Notes: generated from the letters alone by a model not told the origin. Positions 1 through 9,125 are shown, counted from the stretch's first letter. The stretch: 64,000 nucleotides of DNA from JADCRZ01 sp965200945 (GCA_965200945.1 OZ241749.1:372001-436000); one strand, 5' to 3'. Numbers and translations: made by a program.

Positions 1-3000
1 GAATGCACAAGGGCTCGCCCATGCCGTCGTGAACGGTCAGGTGAGGATGTATTCGTCTGAGCACGGGCCGTTCTCCGATGATGAAGTGAACATAATAGAA
101 AGAGGAAAGAACTACGGGCATCCGCTCGTGATCGGATACAACGATGGAAATTATGATGGGCTGGCGGCAGGCGTCACTTCCAACTCCTCGCTGCCCGGCA
201 TATGGCATACCACTTACCCGTTCATCGGCAGTGAAAACCAGAATGCGGCCGCCATAGGAGCGGATCTCAAACTGCCGATCAAAACGCTCTATCCTTCCTC
301 AAACAGTTTTCTCACCACCCTGCTGCATAAAGTGCAGAACGATGATCCAACCGGCGACCCCAATTCAAGCCCCAACTCGTGGCAATCGGAAGCGCCCAGC
401 GGCATGACCGTTTACCAGTCGGCCGGCATACCGGGATGGAACAATTCATTGCTGATCGCGGCGTTGAAAGGGGGCAAGATGATCCGGCTGAAACTGAACG
501 AAAACGGCGACGGAATATCGGGCGATACCCTCAACTACTTCTCGTCGGCAAACCGGTTTCGTTCGGTTACGGTCTCTCCCGACGGTAAAAAGATCTACCT
601 GATCGTCGACAGCAGCAGCATCACTTCAGGCCCGTCGTCCTCTTTTCCCAAAGTGAGTCTCAACCGGGGCGCCATCATGGAATTCAGCTACCAGTCGGGC
701 GGGATCGCGGGCGGATTGAACTACAAATTTTACCAGGGCAACTGGGACCGGCTGCCGGATTTCAACACCCTGACCCCCGTGAAAACCGGCAACAGCGCCA
801 ATGTTTCCATCGGTGACCGGCCGGCTGGTATCGACGACTATTTCGCTTTTAAGTGGGACGGTTTTATCACCCTGCCGGCTGCCGGAACCTATACGTTTGA
901 AACAGTGTCTGATGACGGCAGCAAGCTTTATTTCAACATGCCCTATTCGGCCGGTGCCGCGGCTACTGTCGTCAACGACAGTGTGCAATCGCCGCAGACC
1001 AGGACCGGTACCGTGGTTGTTCCGGCGGCCGGCACGTACCCCATCACCATCACCTTCTTCGACAAAGTAGGTGGGGAGACGATGGAAGTGTATTGGTCGG
1101 GCCCCGGCATTTCACGGCAAAGGATACCCGACAACGCGTTTACCTCGTCAGGTACCGGTGACCAGGTGGCGCCTTCCGTGCCTGCTAACCTGCGGGTGCT
1201 TACCACCACCGCCACCGCTGTTACCCTCGACTGGGAAGATGCGACAGATAATACAGGCGTCGCCGGTTACGACGTGTATGCAGGCGGGGTGCTCAAATAC
1301 AGCAGCACGGCTTCCACCATCACGGCAGACGGGCTGCAGCCAAATACCGCGTATACCTTCATGGTGAAGGCACGTGATCTTGCAGGCAACCAATCCGGTT
1401 TCAGTAACGCTGTTTCGGTGAACACGCAGGGAACCGGCGGAGGTTTGGCCTACAAGTATTATGAAGGCGCCTGGAGCAACCTGCCCGATTTCAGTAGCCT
1501 CACGCCGGTAGCGAGCGGCCGCAGTACGAATGTAGATATCTCGGTACGCCCGGCCGGCAGGGACAATAATTTTGCGTTTGTGTGGGAAGGATACATCAAC
1601 ATTCCATCGACCGGCACCTATACGTTTGAAACCGTTTCAGACGATGGCAGCAAACTCTATTTCAACACGCTGTATTCGCCCAATGCGGTTGCAACAGTAA
1701 ACAACGACGGCATGCATGGTGCTATCTCGGCAACCGGCACTGTGACTGTTCCGGCGGCCGGCACGTACCCCATCACCATCACGTTCTTCGAGCGGGAAGC
1801 GGAGGAAAGCATGCAGGTGTACTGGACCGGGCCCGGCATCAGCCGCCAGCGGATTCCCAACAGCGCCTTCACAGACAACGCGCCTGCAGAGGGACTGACC
1901 TACAAATACTATGAAGGAGCCTGGAACACGCTGCCTGATTTCAGTACGCTGACACCGGTACAGACAGGCAAAAGCGCCAACGTGGATATCGGCGTTCGGC
2001 CCGCATACCGCAACGATAATTTTGCTTTTGTATGGTCGGGCTACATCAACATACCGTCGGCCGGCAATTATACCTTCGAAACGGTGTCTGACGATGGCAG
2101 TAAACTTTATTTCAACATGCCTTACAGCGTGGGTGCTGCAGCAACCGTGAACAACGACGGCATGCACGGCGCCATCTCCGCCACCGGCACTGTTTCCGTA
2201 CCCGCGGCCGGACTGTATCCGGTCACGATCACGTTCTTTGAAAGGGAAGCGCAGGAGAGCATGCAGGTGTACTGGACGGGGCCGGGCATTGCACGGCAAC
2301 CCATCCCTAACAGTGCTTTCAGCGGTGGTGTTTCCGCGCCGACCCCGCCTGCACCGAACCTTTCCTATAAATATTATGAGGGCGCCTGGAGCACGCTGCC
2401 CGACTTCAATTCGCTGGTGCCGGTACAAACAGGCAAGAGCACCAATGTGGATATCAATGTAAGGCCTGCCGGTCACGACAATAATTTCGGGTTCCTGTGG
2501 GAAGGCTTTATCAGGATCCCAGCCGCGGGAAACTATACTTTCGAGACCGTGTCAGATGATGGCAGCAAACTTTACTTCAATACGGGGTATTCAGCAGGGG
2601 CCACGGCTACTGTAAACAATGACGGCATGCACGGCGCGATCAGCGCCACTGGTACCGTGTATGTGCCGGCAGCGGGTGTGTATCCCATCGCCATCAGCTT
2701 CTTCGAAAGGGAAGCGCAGGAGAGCATGCAGGTATACTGGTCGGGGCCGGGCATTGCACGGCAACCCATTCCTGATACTGCGTTTGTTGCAAGCCAGCAG
2801 ACCCGGAACCTGACCTACAAATACTACGAAGGAGCATGGAGCAGCCTGCCCGATTTCAGTACGCTGACACCGGTGAGAACAGGCATCAGCGCTACGCCCG
2901 ACATCAGTGTGCGGCCGGCCGGCCACGATGATAATTTTGCGTTCCTGTGGCAGGGATGGATCAATGTGCCCGCGGCGGGCAGCTACCTTTTTGAAACTGT

Positions 3001-3586
3001 GTCTGACGACGGAAGCAAATTTTATTTCAACTCGGTGTATTCACCCACGGCCACCCCGCTGGTCAGCAATGACGGCATGCATCCGCCCTTGTCTGCTTCC
3101 GGTACCGTGAATGTACCCGCAGCCGGCATTTATCCGGTTGCAATAACTTTCTTTGAACGCGAAGGAGGAGAAAACATGGAAATATACTGGTCGGGTCCCG
3201 GGTTCGCGCGGCAGCCGGTACCGGCAAGCGCTTTTGTCGCTCCACCTTCCTTTGCTGCGCCGATGCAGGCTTCAGCGGGCAGTCCGGGTCAGGCGACAGC
3301 GGAAAACCGGTTGGCCGGTACTTCGGTCCGCCTGTACCCCGATCCGTTCAGAGACAGGCTAAGTGCGGAACTCTCCCTGCCAGCGGCCGGCAAGGAAGTG
3401 AGTATCCTTGTCCACGATCTGCAGGGCAGACTGCTGTACCGGTATCAGGCCGGAAGACTGCCAGCCGGAAAGCAGACCCTTGCTGTGCCGCTGCAGCAGG
3501 CGCACCTGGCTGAAGGGGTGTACATGGTAACGGTACAGGTGAACGGCGTGAACCAGAAGACCGTGCAGCTCTTCAAATCCAAATAG
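1..3586 (+). CDS. Secreted PQQ-dependent sugar dehydrogenase-like protein with five PA14 domains, FN3 and T9SS tail (5' truncated by window)
   Basis: The frame is open to the left edge, so the true start lies outside the window. The first visible residues (NAQGLAHAVVNGQV, SSEHGPFSDDEVN, ERGKNYGHP) match the C-terminal blades of the glucose/sorbosone dehydrogenase beta-propeller family. Then follow PA14 domain 1 (about bases 709-1145), a fibronectin type III domain (about 1165-1430), and PA14 domains 2-5 beginning near 1436, 1888, 2356 and 2805. Each PA14 starts with a YKxYxGxWxxLPDF signature and contains TFETVSDDGSKxYF. The last about 80 residues (RLYPDPFRDRLS to VNQKTVQLFKSK) are a type A T9SS sorting domain, so the protein is probably exported and surface-anchored. 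PA14 domains usually bind carbohydrate. The substrate is unknown. Codons 5' of base 29 are coding even though GTG at 29 could be mistaken for a start. Confidence 0.85.
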   Translation, partial: NAQGLAHAVVNGQVRMYSSEHGPFSDDEVNIIERGKNYGHPLVIGYNDGNYDGLAAGVTSNSSLPGIWHTTYPFIGSENQNAAAIGADLKLPIKTLYPSSNSFLTTLLHKVQNDDPTGDPNSSPNSWQSEAPSGMTVYQSAGIPGWNNSLLIAALKGGKMIRLKLNENGDGISGDTLNYFSSANRFRSVTVSPDGKKIYLIVDSSSITSGPSSSFPKVSLNRGAIMEFSYQSGGIAGGLNYKFYQGNWDRLPDFNTLTPVKTGNSANVSIGDRPAGIDDYFAFKWDGFITLPAAGTYTFETVSDDGSKLYFNMPYSAGAAATVVNDSVQSPQTRTGTVVVPAAGTYPITITFFDKVGGETMEVYWSGPGISRQRIPDNAFTSSGTGDQVAPSVPANLRVLTTTATAVTLDWEDATDNTGVAGYDVYAGGVLKYSSTASTITADGLQPNTAYTFMVKARDLAGNQSGFSNAVSVNTQGTGGGLAYKYYEGAWSNLPDFSSLTPVASGRSTNVDISVRPAGRDNNFAFVWEGYINIPSTGTYTFETVSDDGSKLYFNTLYSPNAVATVNNDGMHGAISATGTVTVPAAGTYPITITFFEREAEESMQVYWTGPGISRQRIPNSAFTDNAPAEGLTYKYYEGAWNTLPDFSTLTPVQTGKSANVDIGVRPAYRNDNFAFVWSGYINIPSAGNYTFETVSDDGSKLYFNMPYSVGAAATVNNDGMHGAISATGTVSVPAAGLYPVTITFFEREAQESMQVYWTGPGIARQPIPNSAFSGGVSAPTPPAPNLSYKYYEGAWSTLPDFNSLVPVQTGKSTNVDINVRPAGHDNNFGFLWEGFIRIPAAGNYTFETVSDDGSKLYFNTGYSAGATATVNNDGMHGAISATGTVYVPAAGVYPIAISFFEREAQESMQVYWSGPGIARQPIPDTAFVASQQTRNLTYKYYEGAWSSLPDFSTLTPVRTGISATPDISVRPAGHDDNFAFLWQGWINVPAAGSYLFETVSDDGSKFYFNSVYSPTATPLVSNDGMHPPLSASGTVNVPAAGIYPVAITFFEREGGENMEIYWSGPGFARQPVPASAFVAPPSFAAPMQASAGSPGQATAENRLAGTSVRLYPDPFRDRLSAELSLPAAGKEVSILVHDLQGRLLYRYQAGRLPAGKQTLAVPLQQAHLAEGVYMVTVQVNGVNQKTVQLFKSK

Positions 3587-3784
3587 GGCGCGTCCTGCGC
3601 GCTCCGACCTGTGCAAAGACCACTATCCGGTTTCTTCCTGATGTTCTATGTTTTATCGTGTGCCTGTTTCTGAACAACCATGCAGCATCTGCAAACTATG
3701 TCCTGGTAAACCATACAACCCCGCTCTGCAAAAGGCCGGGGGCTGACTTAAACCTTATCAAACAATTTTTAGAAACACGATTGT

Positions 3785-4165
3785 ATGAACACTCATGCAC
3801 CCCTAAATCAGAAAGCGGTCACCAAGATTGTCCGCCAGGCTCATCAGTCTATCGCTATTATCTTATTTGTGCCGGCTTCCGTATGCCTTTATTTTATCAT
3901 GAAAGGATTTCTTCAGATGGGGCATCTTCCACATGCCGGAGACCCCGCACTGATCTCGCTTGACGGACCCGACCGGACAATGGTGATGTGGTCGATGGGA
4001 TTGATGTTCTACGGCATCATCAGCTGGACGGCGATCGTATTGCTGAGGCGCATCTTTTCAGTGAATATCACTTCGCGGTTCAGCATGATAGTTGGCCTCA
4101 TCGGGGTCTGCCTCAATGTGGTATTGCTAGTATTCAATGACCAGATCACCTGGCTGCTCGACTAG
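3785..4165 (+). CDS. Small integral membrane protein, function unknown
   Basis: The 126-residue protein starts at ATG after GATTGT. Three hydrophobic segments are visible: about residues 22-42 (SIAIILFVPASVCLYFIM), 66-86 (VMWSMGLMFYGIISWTAIVLL) and 98-118 (FSMIVGLIGVCLNVVLLVF). The loop between the first two is polar and contains a conserved-looking DGPDR. It stands alone, about 200 bp downstream of the PA14 protein and 270 bp before the antiporter remnant. I do not recognise a family. Confidence 0.7.
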   Translation: MNTHAPLNQKAVTKIVRQAHQSIAIILFVPASVCLYFIMKGFLQMGHLPHAGDPALISLDGPDRTMVMWSMGLMFYGIISWTAIVLLRRIFSVNITSRFSMIVGLIGVCLNVVLLVFNDQITWLLD

Positions 4166-4432
4166 ACCAGATTTTTAAGAGGATACAAGCGGATAAGCAG
4201 TGCCGCTGCACTTGTCCGTTGTTTGTCGGCTTTCGTTACAGAGCCGGCATCCCTGTTTGTGCATGTACCCGGCTTTTGTAAGCACGGGTGCCATTAATTT
4301 GCACGCGAATAGAAGAGAGGTTTTTCTTGCGCGTGTACAGATGCTAACAGATGCTAACTTTAACCGGTAAGGCTGAACAAAAGATCAGCAGCTAGAGGAG
4401 GGAAGGCCGTTCAACCATGTTAAAATACGGGC

Positions 4433-5328
4433 ATTGAAAATTACAGCGTGGTCATTTTTATCCTGGCGATCCTCATCGTATTGTCGGCACTTGGAGACAA
4501 GATCAGGCTGCCGTATCCGATCCTGCTTATTTCGGCCGGCATTGCGATCGGATTTATCCCTGCCGTGCCCGATATCGAGCTCAATCCCGACGTCATCTTT
4601 CTCATCTTTCTGCCGCCCCTGCTGTACGATGCGGCCTTCAACATTTCTTTCCGGGAATTCAAAACCAATATCAATACGATCGGCATCCTCGCGATCGGGT
4701 TGGTGTTCCTGACCACGGTGGGCATTGCCCTCATCTCGCACTACATGATACCGGGCATGACCTGGCCGCTGTCTTTTGTGCTGGGTTCCATCCTGTCTGC
4801 AACAGATGCGGTTGCGGCCATCGGCATTACAAAAGGACTGGGGTTGCCTCATAAAACGATTGCCATCCTCGAAGGCGAAAGCCTCGTGAACGATGCCTCT
4901 GCACTCGTGGCCTACCGGTTTGCCGTAGCCGCAGTTACAGGTACTGCCTTTGTTTTCTGGAAGGCTTCCCTGGTCTTTCTGGGACTGATGGCGGGTGGAT
5001 ATGCGTTTGGCTGGCTGATGTGGAAGGTGCTGAGAGCCATTCTGCGCTGGGTGCACGACAACGCCGTGGTCACCATCAGCTTTATGTTGCTGATGCCCTT
5101 TGTAACGTACCTGCTGGCCGAGGAAGTTCATGTGTCGGGCGTGATCGTAGTGGTTGTGCTGGGACTCTACATATGGTACTGGAAAACAGGCAACCTTTCC
5201 CGCAGCGCGAGCCCATCATCTTTATTTCGGTGGCGGTGGTACTGTTCACGTTGTTGGGGAAGGGGCTGGCGTTACCGCTGCTTATCCGCCGGATGCGGAA
5301 GCGGCAGGGTTATACGTCAGGAAACTGA
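4433..5328 (+). pseudogene. Decayed CPA1-type Na+/H+ antiporter (NhaP-like), internal deletion plus frameshift
   Basis: The first about 250 residues (ENYSVVIFILAILI, KIRLPYPILLISAG, FLPPLLYDAAF, GSILSATDAVAA, LEGESLVNDASAL) are a clear CPA1 exchanger core with the ATDAVA and EGESLVND motifs. After GLYIWYWKTG (about 5190) the frame becomes nonsense. A different frame reads FPQREPIIFISVAVVLF and LPLLIRRM, which in intact relatives lies some 130 residues further on, then stops at 5328. A stretch of TM segments was therefore lost by a deletion around 5187-5200 that also changed frame. The usual start Met before ENYS reads ATT here (4433), a second possible lesion. Intact family members are about 500-530 residues. 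It is probably non-functional. Confidence 0.75.
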
Positions 5329-5381
5329 GCAGCCGCCTTCAACCGGTATGGATCAGGCAATCGCCTGACCGGTGGTCCGGC

Positions 5382-6533
5382 TTAGGCTCCTTTAAACATG
5401 AGGAGCATTTCGGCAAGCGCGTTGGCGGAGTGCATGACGGCCGTTTGCTGAAGCGTCATGTCAGTGGTTTCGGATGCCCTGATCAGCATTTGTTTTTCAT
5501 ACGCAGAAACAGCGGCAGCCAGGTCCGGAAAAGTAGAACTGACGAGACATTCGGCTAATTCCAGGGCGTCGAGCATCGCCATATTTACGCCTTCCCCCGC
5601 AAACGGCGGCATAAGGTGGGCCGCGTCGCCCAGCATGGTGAGGTTGGAGACAGTTTGCCAGCTTTGATCAGGCGGCATGCAGTACTGCGGTCTTACAGTG
5701 AACGGCGTGCTGGCATGTTCAAACATTTCCTGCCATACCGGGTCCCACCCATCGAATTCCGCTTGGAACCATTTGAGCACCTGTGCCTTGTCGGTAAAAT
5801 CGATCCCGCTTTGCAGGCTCCAGCTTTCTTCTTTTTTGCTGCCTGTATAAAATACAAAACTGCCGTCTCCTTTCGAGCTCACGATCAAGGTTTTTTCCTC
5901 TCCCATCGCAAAAATCTTTCCTCCGTCGAGCAGCCGGTGGATCCTCGGACTGGCCTGGGCAGCGTTGTCCACGCTTCCTTCGATCATGGTGATACCGGAA
6001 TAGAAGGGCTTGATAGGGGTAATGTAAGGCCTTATCCTCGAGTTTGCACCGTCGGCTGCTACCACGAGGTCTGCCGCAGCTGTTGACCCGTTTTTAAAGA
6101 AGAGCATCACCTTGCCATTGTGCTGCTCAAGTGATTGGAACTGGCTGTTCCAGACGACGGTACCAGGCCTCAGCGAATCGAGAAGAAGTTCTCTCAGCGG
6201 GCCTCGGTCGATCTCGGGGCGCGAGAGTTCGCCAGCTTGGTTCACGGCCTCGTCGTACAGGATCTGTGCGTGCTTGTCGGTAATACGCATCTTGTCTGCC
6301 CCCGGCCGGTAATTTTGTTTAAAAGCGTCCATCAGTCCGGCCGATCCGAGCGCCTTCAGACCTGACTCTTCGTGCAGGTCGAGCGTGGCACCCTGTACAC
6401 GTACGTTCCGGCTGGTATCACGTTCATATACCTGTACATCCGCGCCGTTCATCTGTAACAATCTGGCGAGGGTGAGTCCGCCGGGACCACCGCCCACAAC
6501 GGCGATCTGTTTATGTTGGATTGTGTTCATCAT
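5382..6533 (-). CDS. TetX-like FAD-dependent monooxygenase
   Basis: This 383-residue class A flavin monooxygenase is the size of TetX. Residues 10-20 (IAVVGGGPGGL) form the Rossmann GxGxxG for FAD. Residues 45-54 (RVQGATLDLH) correspond to the TetX segment around its GTLDLH motif. Residues 160-162 (ADG) form the DG motif, and 302-317 (GDAAHLMPPFAGEGVN) bind the FAD pyrophosphate and ribityl chain. Relatives hydroxylate tetracyclines or other aromatic compounds with NADPH and O2. The sequence is TetX-like overall, but drug inactivation cannot be concluded. It begins one base after the stop of the TetR-family gene, so the two are cotranscribed and translationally coupled. Two ATGs lie in tandem at 6533 and 6530. 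Confidence 0.85.
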   Translation of the reverse strand: MMNTIQHKQIAVVGGGPGGLTLARLLQMNGADVQVYERDTSRNVRVQGATLDLHEESGLKALGSAGLMDAFKQNYRPGADKMRITDKHAQILYDEAVNQAGELSRPEIDRGPLRELLLDSLRPGTVVWNSQFQSLEQHNGKVMLFFKNGSTAAADLVVAADGANSRIRPYITPIKPFYSGITMIEGSVDNAAQASPRIHRLLDGGKIFAMGEEKTLIVSSKGDGSFVFYTGSKKEESWSLQSGIDFTDKAQVLKWFQAEFDGWDPVWQEMFEHASTPFTVRPQYCMPPDQSWQTVSNLTMLGDAAHLMPPFAGEGVNMAMLDALELAECLVSSTFPDLAAAVSAYEKQMLIRASETTDMTLQQTAVMHSANALAEMLLMFKGA

Positions 6534-6534
6534 A

Positions 6535-7131
6535 TTATTTTTGAATGCTTTTAATAACCGCCTCGCAACATTGCAAAACGACTTCCGGAGTTATGATCTG
6601 CACCGGCCTTTCCCGGTAATCAAAATATTCGCTTACCAGGTCCATCAGGGGCGCAAACAAGAGTGCGCGGTGTACTTCGTCAGGCAGATCGAGGATGGCA
6701 CCTGCCTTCACCTGCGCCCGCAGGAACCGATGGATGGGAGCGAAGAACTGGCCTTCGGTGATGTTTTCCTGCTGGAAGGAGCGGTTCAGCAGGGGGGATG
6801 ATTTGCCGTAGCGCATCAGGGAGAAGGAAGGCCGGTTCTCCGACAGGTATTGGAAGGCACTGAGCCAGATCTTTTGAATGCCTTGATGAAGCGACATAGA
6901 TTCGTGAAACCCTTCGAGTACAGCTAGTTCATAAGCGCCCAAAACTTCTTTTATAAAGAGCTTGACCAGAAAATCTTCCTTGTTTTCGTATTTGATATAT
7001 ATGGTTCTGGGCGATACGTTGGCTTCACGGGCGAGTTTCTGCATGCTGAGGTGCTCGAGCCCTTCTCTCGCTATGATGTCGAGGGCGATGGTACGGATTG
7101 CCTGTTCTTTGTCTGTATTCCTTGGACGCAT
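6535..7131 (-). CDS. TetR/AcrR-family transcriptional repressor
   Basis: The 198-residue protein has an N-terminal helix-turn-helix at about residues 12-55 (IALDIIAREGLEHLSMQKLAREANVS followed by IYIKYENKEDFLVKLF), the standard TetR DNA-binding domain. The C-terminal helical ligand-binding half is divergent. It is the first gene of an operon with the TetX-like monooxygenase, so it probably senses a substrate of that enzyme. A palindrome sits in its own promoter (see 7152-7183), which predicts autoregulation. Confidence 0.9.
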   Translation of the reverse strand: MRPRNTDKEQAIRTIALDIIAREGLEHLSMQKLAREANVSPRTIYIKYENKEDFLVKLFIKEVLGAYELAVLEGFHESMSLHQGIQKIWLSAFQYLSENRPSFSLMRYGKSSPLLNRSFQQENITEGQFFAPIHRFLRAQVKAGAILDLPDEVHRALLFAPLMDLVSEYFDYRERPVQIITPEVVLQCCEAVIKSIQK

Positions 7132-7151
7132 GGTGGAGTGAGATTGGAATA

Positions 7152-7183
7152 CAAAAGTAAGTAAATGTTTGTTTACTTAAAAA
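7152..7183 (-). promoter_or_regulatory. Promoter of the tetR-monooxygenase operon with overlapping palindromic operator
   Basis: Reading the minus strand, a -7 element TACTTTTG (7152-7159) matches the Bacteroidota consensus TAnnTTTG. A T-rich -33 element (TTTTT, 7179-7183) lies exactly 19 bases upstream. The spacer plus one base on the -7 side forms an inverted repeat, AAGTAAA-N6-TTTACTT (7159-7178), the expected size and place for a TetR-family operator. The ATG at 7131 lies about 20 bases below the -7 element. Confidence 0.7.
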
Positions 7184-7231
7184 CTTAATTCTTGTGAGAG
7201 TAAATAGATACAACAAGAAGGCTGGAAATAG

Positions 7232-7260
7232 AAAAAGGGAATGAATTTGCTTCATTCCCT
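7232..7260 (-). terminator. Original terminator of the tRNA-Lys gene, stranded at the left end of the element
   Basis: On the minus strand a 10-bp stem AGGGAATGAA/TTCATTCCCT with a 5-base loop is followed by TTTTTC. It lies a few bases past the displaced 3' fragment of tRNA-Lys, so it most likely terminated that tRNA before the mobile element separated them. It now has no transcription unit directly in front of it. Confidence 0.7.
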
Positions 7261-7267
7261 CTTTCAG

Positions 7268-7311
7268 TGACCCCGGAGTGGCTCGAACACTCGACCCGCT
7301 GATTAAGAGTC
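7268..7311 (-). repeat. attL: displaced 3' fragment of tRNA-Lys
   Basis: On the minus strand this reads as the anticodon-to-acceptor half of a tRNA-Lys: anticodon loop CTCTTAA, variable region, T arm GAGTG-TTCGAGC-CACTC, and the 3' acceptor strand CCGGGGTCA. Bases 7292-7311 (CGACCCGCTGATTAAGAGTC) repeat perfectly at 29510-29529 inside the intact tRNA. Immediately to the right the sequence stops resembling tRNA. The T stem is internally paired but differs from that of the intact copy (GTGTG/CACAC), as expected if this is the original chromosomal half and the intact copy carries the half brought by the element. Confidence 0.88.
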
Positions 7312-7435
7312 GCTTTAATTACATTTTCGGTTGTTTTTAATTACTTCCAGTTATTTCTGAAACCCTTGCTGGTATTGGTTTATATTGGATTTAAACTTAT
7401 TATTGCAAATGCGTAATTGATAGTTGTTTTTCAAA

Positions 7436-7461
7436 AACATGTATCAAATTATGTATCAAAT
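7436..7461 (+). repeat. Arm-type repeat near the left end of the element
   Basis: A 26-bp sequence beginning AACATGTATCAAATTATG and containing two TGTATCAAAT units is found again, same orientation, at 29415-29440 near the right end. Its placement near both ends and next to the integrase gene fits integrase or excisionase arm-binding sites. It lies upstream of the integrase ATG at 7477, which argues against the longer reading frame starting at 7417. Confidence 0.55.
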
Positions 7462-7476
7462 TTAATAAATATTAAT

Positions 7477-8703
7477 ATGAAACATGATCGTGTAACCATT
7501 GCTGTTGTTCCGGATATCAGGAGAGTAAAGGGAAGTGAACATTTCCCATTAAAGTTGCGGATCACCTACAAGGGTGTACGCAAGTATTATGGTACGGGGT
7601 ATGATGTATCCATGAATGACTGGGATGTTATAAACAGTCCGGATGCAAAGGCCGGTTTAAGAAAAATAAAAAATACACTTGCGACTATCGAAATAGATGC
7701 ACAGAAATGTTGCAATGAAATCATCCCCTTCACATTTGAAAAATTTGAGTATGATTTTTTCAACAAGAAAATAGCCTATGTGAATATAACGGCTGCTTTT
7801 GATACGTACATCATTCAGTTAAAGCAAAATGAACAACATGGTACAGCCAAAGCCTACCAGGATTCAATAAATTCTCTCAGCAAGTTTAAACCGAATTTGA
7901 AGTTCGTTGACATTACAAAAGAATTCCTGGACAATTTTGAAAAATGGATGGTAGACCGCAACAAATCTCTTACTACAGTAGGTATCTACCTGCGACCATT
8001 ACGGGCGATCATGAACCTCGCAAAGGAGAATGGCACTATAAAGCCGGATGCCTATCCTTTTGGAAAAAGACGATATGTTATTCCCACCGGGCGGAATATT
8101 AAGAAAGCCTTAAACATTAGCGAAATAAAGCAGATATTCAACTATCCCGTAGAACCGGGAAGCGGCCTGGAGAAAGCAAAGGATTTCTGGACCTTTAGTT
8201 ACTTATGCAATGGAATCAATATGGCAGACATTGCCCGGCTCCGATGGAAAAGTATCACCACTGACACTATTGTTTTTGAAAGGGAAAAAACAAAACGTAC
8301 GCGCAGGGAAGCGCCTGTTAAGATAATCGCCTTGAGAAATAAGCACATAAACGCCATGCTTGAAAAGTGGGGGAGTAAAGAGGTTCGCAATTCAAATACC
8401 CTTGTATTTGATATAATTAACGAACAGGACAACGGTGATAAGGCTCGTAAAAAGGTGTTGCAATTTATTCATGTCACCAACGACTGGATGAAACCCTTGG
8501 GTCAAAAACTTGAATTCGATGTAAAACTGACCACCTATGTTGCCCGTCACTCTTTTGCTACTATTTTAGTTAGAAGCGGCGCACCATTGGAATTGGCCAG
8601 CCAAACGCTTGGACATTCAAGCATTTTAACCACCCAAAAGTATTTTGCAGGATTTGACCTGTCGGCACAGGCAGAATACACGAAAGCGTTAACGGATTTT
8701 TAA
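7477..8703 (+). CDS. Tyrosine recombinase (phage-type integrase) of the element
   Basis: The 408-residue protein has the layout of Bacteroidota integrases. It starts with an N-terminal arm-binding region (SEHFPLKLRITYKGVRKYYGTG), then a SAM-like core-binding domain (AFDTYIIQLKQNEQHGTAKAYQDS) and a C-terminal catalytic domain. Catalytic residues are visible as the Arg region in NMADIARLRW, the box II sequence TYVARHSFAT, LGHSSILTTQ and the Tyr in KYF. I chose ATG 7477 because the upstream in-frame codons overlap the arm-type repeat. It should excise and integrate the element at the tRNA-Lys site. Confidence 0.92.
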   Translation: MKHDRVTIAVVPDIRRVKGSEHFPLKLRITYKGVRKYYGTGYDVSMNDWDVINSPDAKAGLRKIKNTLATIEIDAQKCCNEIIPFTFEKFEYDFFNKKIAYVNITAAFDTYIIQLKQNEQHGTAKAYQDSINSLSKFKPNLKFVDITKEFLDNFEKWMVDRNKSLTTVGIYLRPLRAIMNLAKENGTIKPDAYPFGKRRYVIPTGRNIKKALNISEIKQIFNYPVEPGSGLEKAKDFWTFSYLCNGINMADIARLRWKSITTDTIVFEREKTKRTRREAPVKIIALRNKHINAMLEKWGSKEVRNSNTLVFDIINEQDNGDKARKKVLQFIHVTNDWMKPLGQKLEFDVKLTTYVARHSFATILVRSGAPLELASQTLGHSSILTTQKYFAGFDLSAQAEYTKALTDF

Positions 8704-8732
8704 AAGAGCATCAATGAAGGAAATACAAGATT

Positions 8733-9125
8733 TTACCATGCTTCCAGCAATATGCCTTCAATTTCCGTAAAATGACCGTCGCGGGTTACCAAGGACAAAT
8801 TGAACCGCATTGCGATTGCGGCAATCCAAATATCATTTTCAGGAATAGGCTTTCCTTTTTTCCTTAAGGACGCTTTTATATTACCATACATTACAGTTGT
8901 TTCTTCATCTATTGATAATATCTGGTAATGATTTGTCAGTTTCTTTACATTCTCAGTATTCCTTTGAACTTGCGTGGAGAAAGAAGCGCCATAATACAAT
9001 TCTCCGATAACAATGATTGGAATGTAGACTTCCATAGCCTTATCAATATTATCTGCTATTGTTGCATCACCTTGTAACCAAGCTGAAATAATATTGGTAT
9101 CTAGAATGAAGCTATTTCCAGTCAT
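8733..9125 (-). CDS. PIN-domain ribonuclease toxin (VapC-like)
   Basis: The 130-residue PIN protein has the acidic residues of the active site in order: D9 (FILDTN), E42 (VIGELYYGA), D98 (PENDIWIAA) and D116 (VTRDGHF). VapC toxins cut tRNA or rRNA when their antitoxin is lost. Its start codon overlaps the end of the upstream small gene by 14 bases, the usual coupling of a toxin-antitoxin pair. It probably stabilises the element by addiction. The target RNA cannot be inferred. Confidence 0.88.
   Translation of the reverse strand: MTGNSFILDTNIISAWLQGDATIADNIDKAMEVYIPIIVIGELYYGASFSTQVQRNTENVKKLTNHYQILSIDEETTVMYGNIKASLRKKGKPIPENDIWIAAIAMRFNLSLVTRDGHFTEIEGILLEAW

Noticed and set aside
1637..2476. 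A 279-codon minus-strand frame across the PA14 repeats
   Set aside because: It mirrors the periodicity of the repeats (GLPCNARPRPVHLHA recurring) and is antisense to a strong coding frame.
700..3240. Regularly spaced repeats that might suggest a CRISPR or tandem DNA repeat
   Set aside because: The period is about 430-470 bp and encodes PA14 protein domains in frame. No CRISPR array exists in the window.
7159..7178. The AAGTAAA palindrome as another iteron of the element
   Set aside because: It shares letters with the TAAGTAA repeats at 25.6 kb, but it lies outside the element and exactly in a promoter spacer. An operator is the simpler reading.
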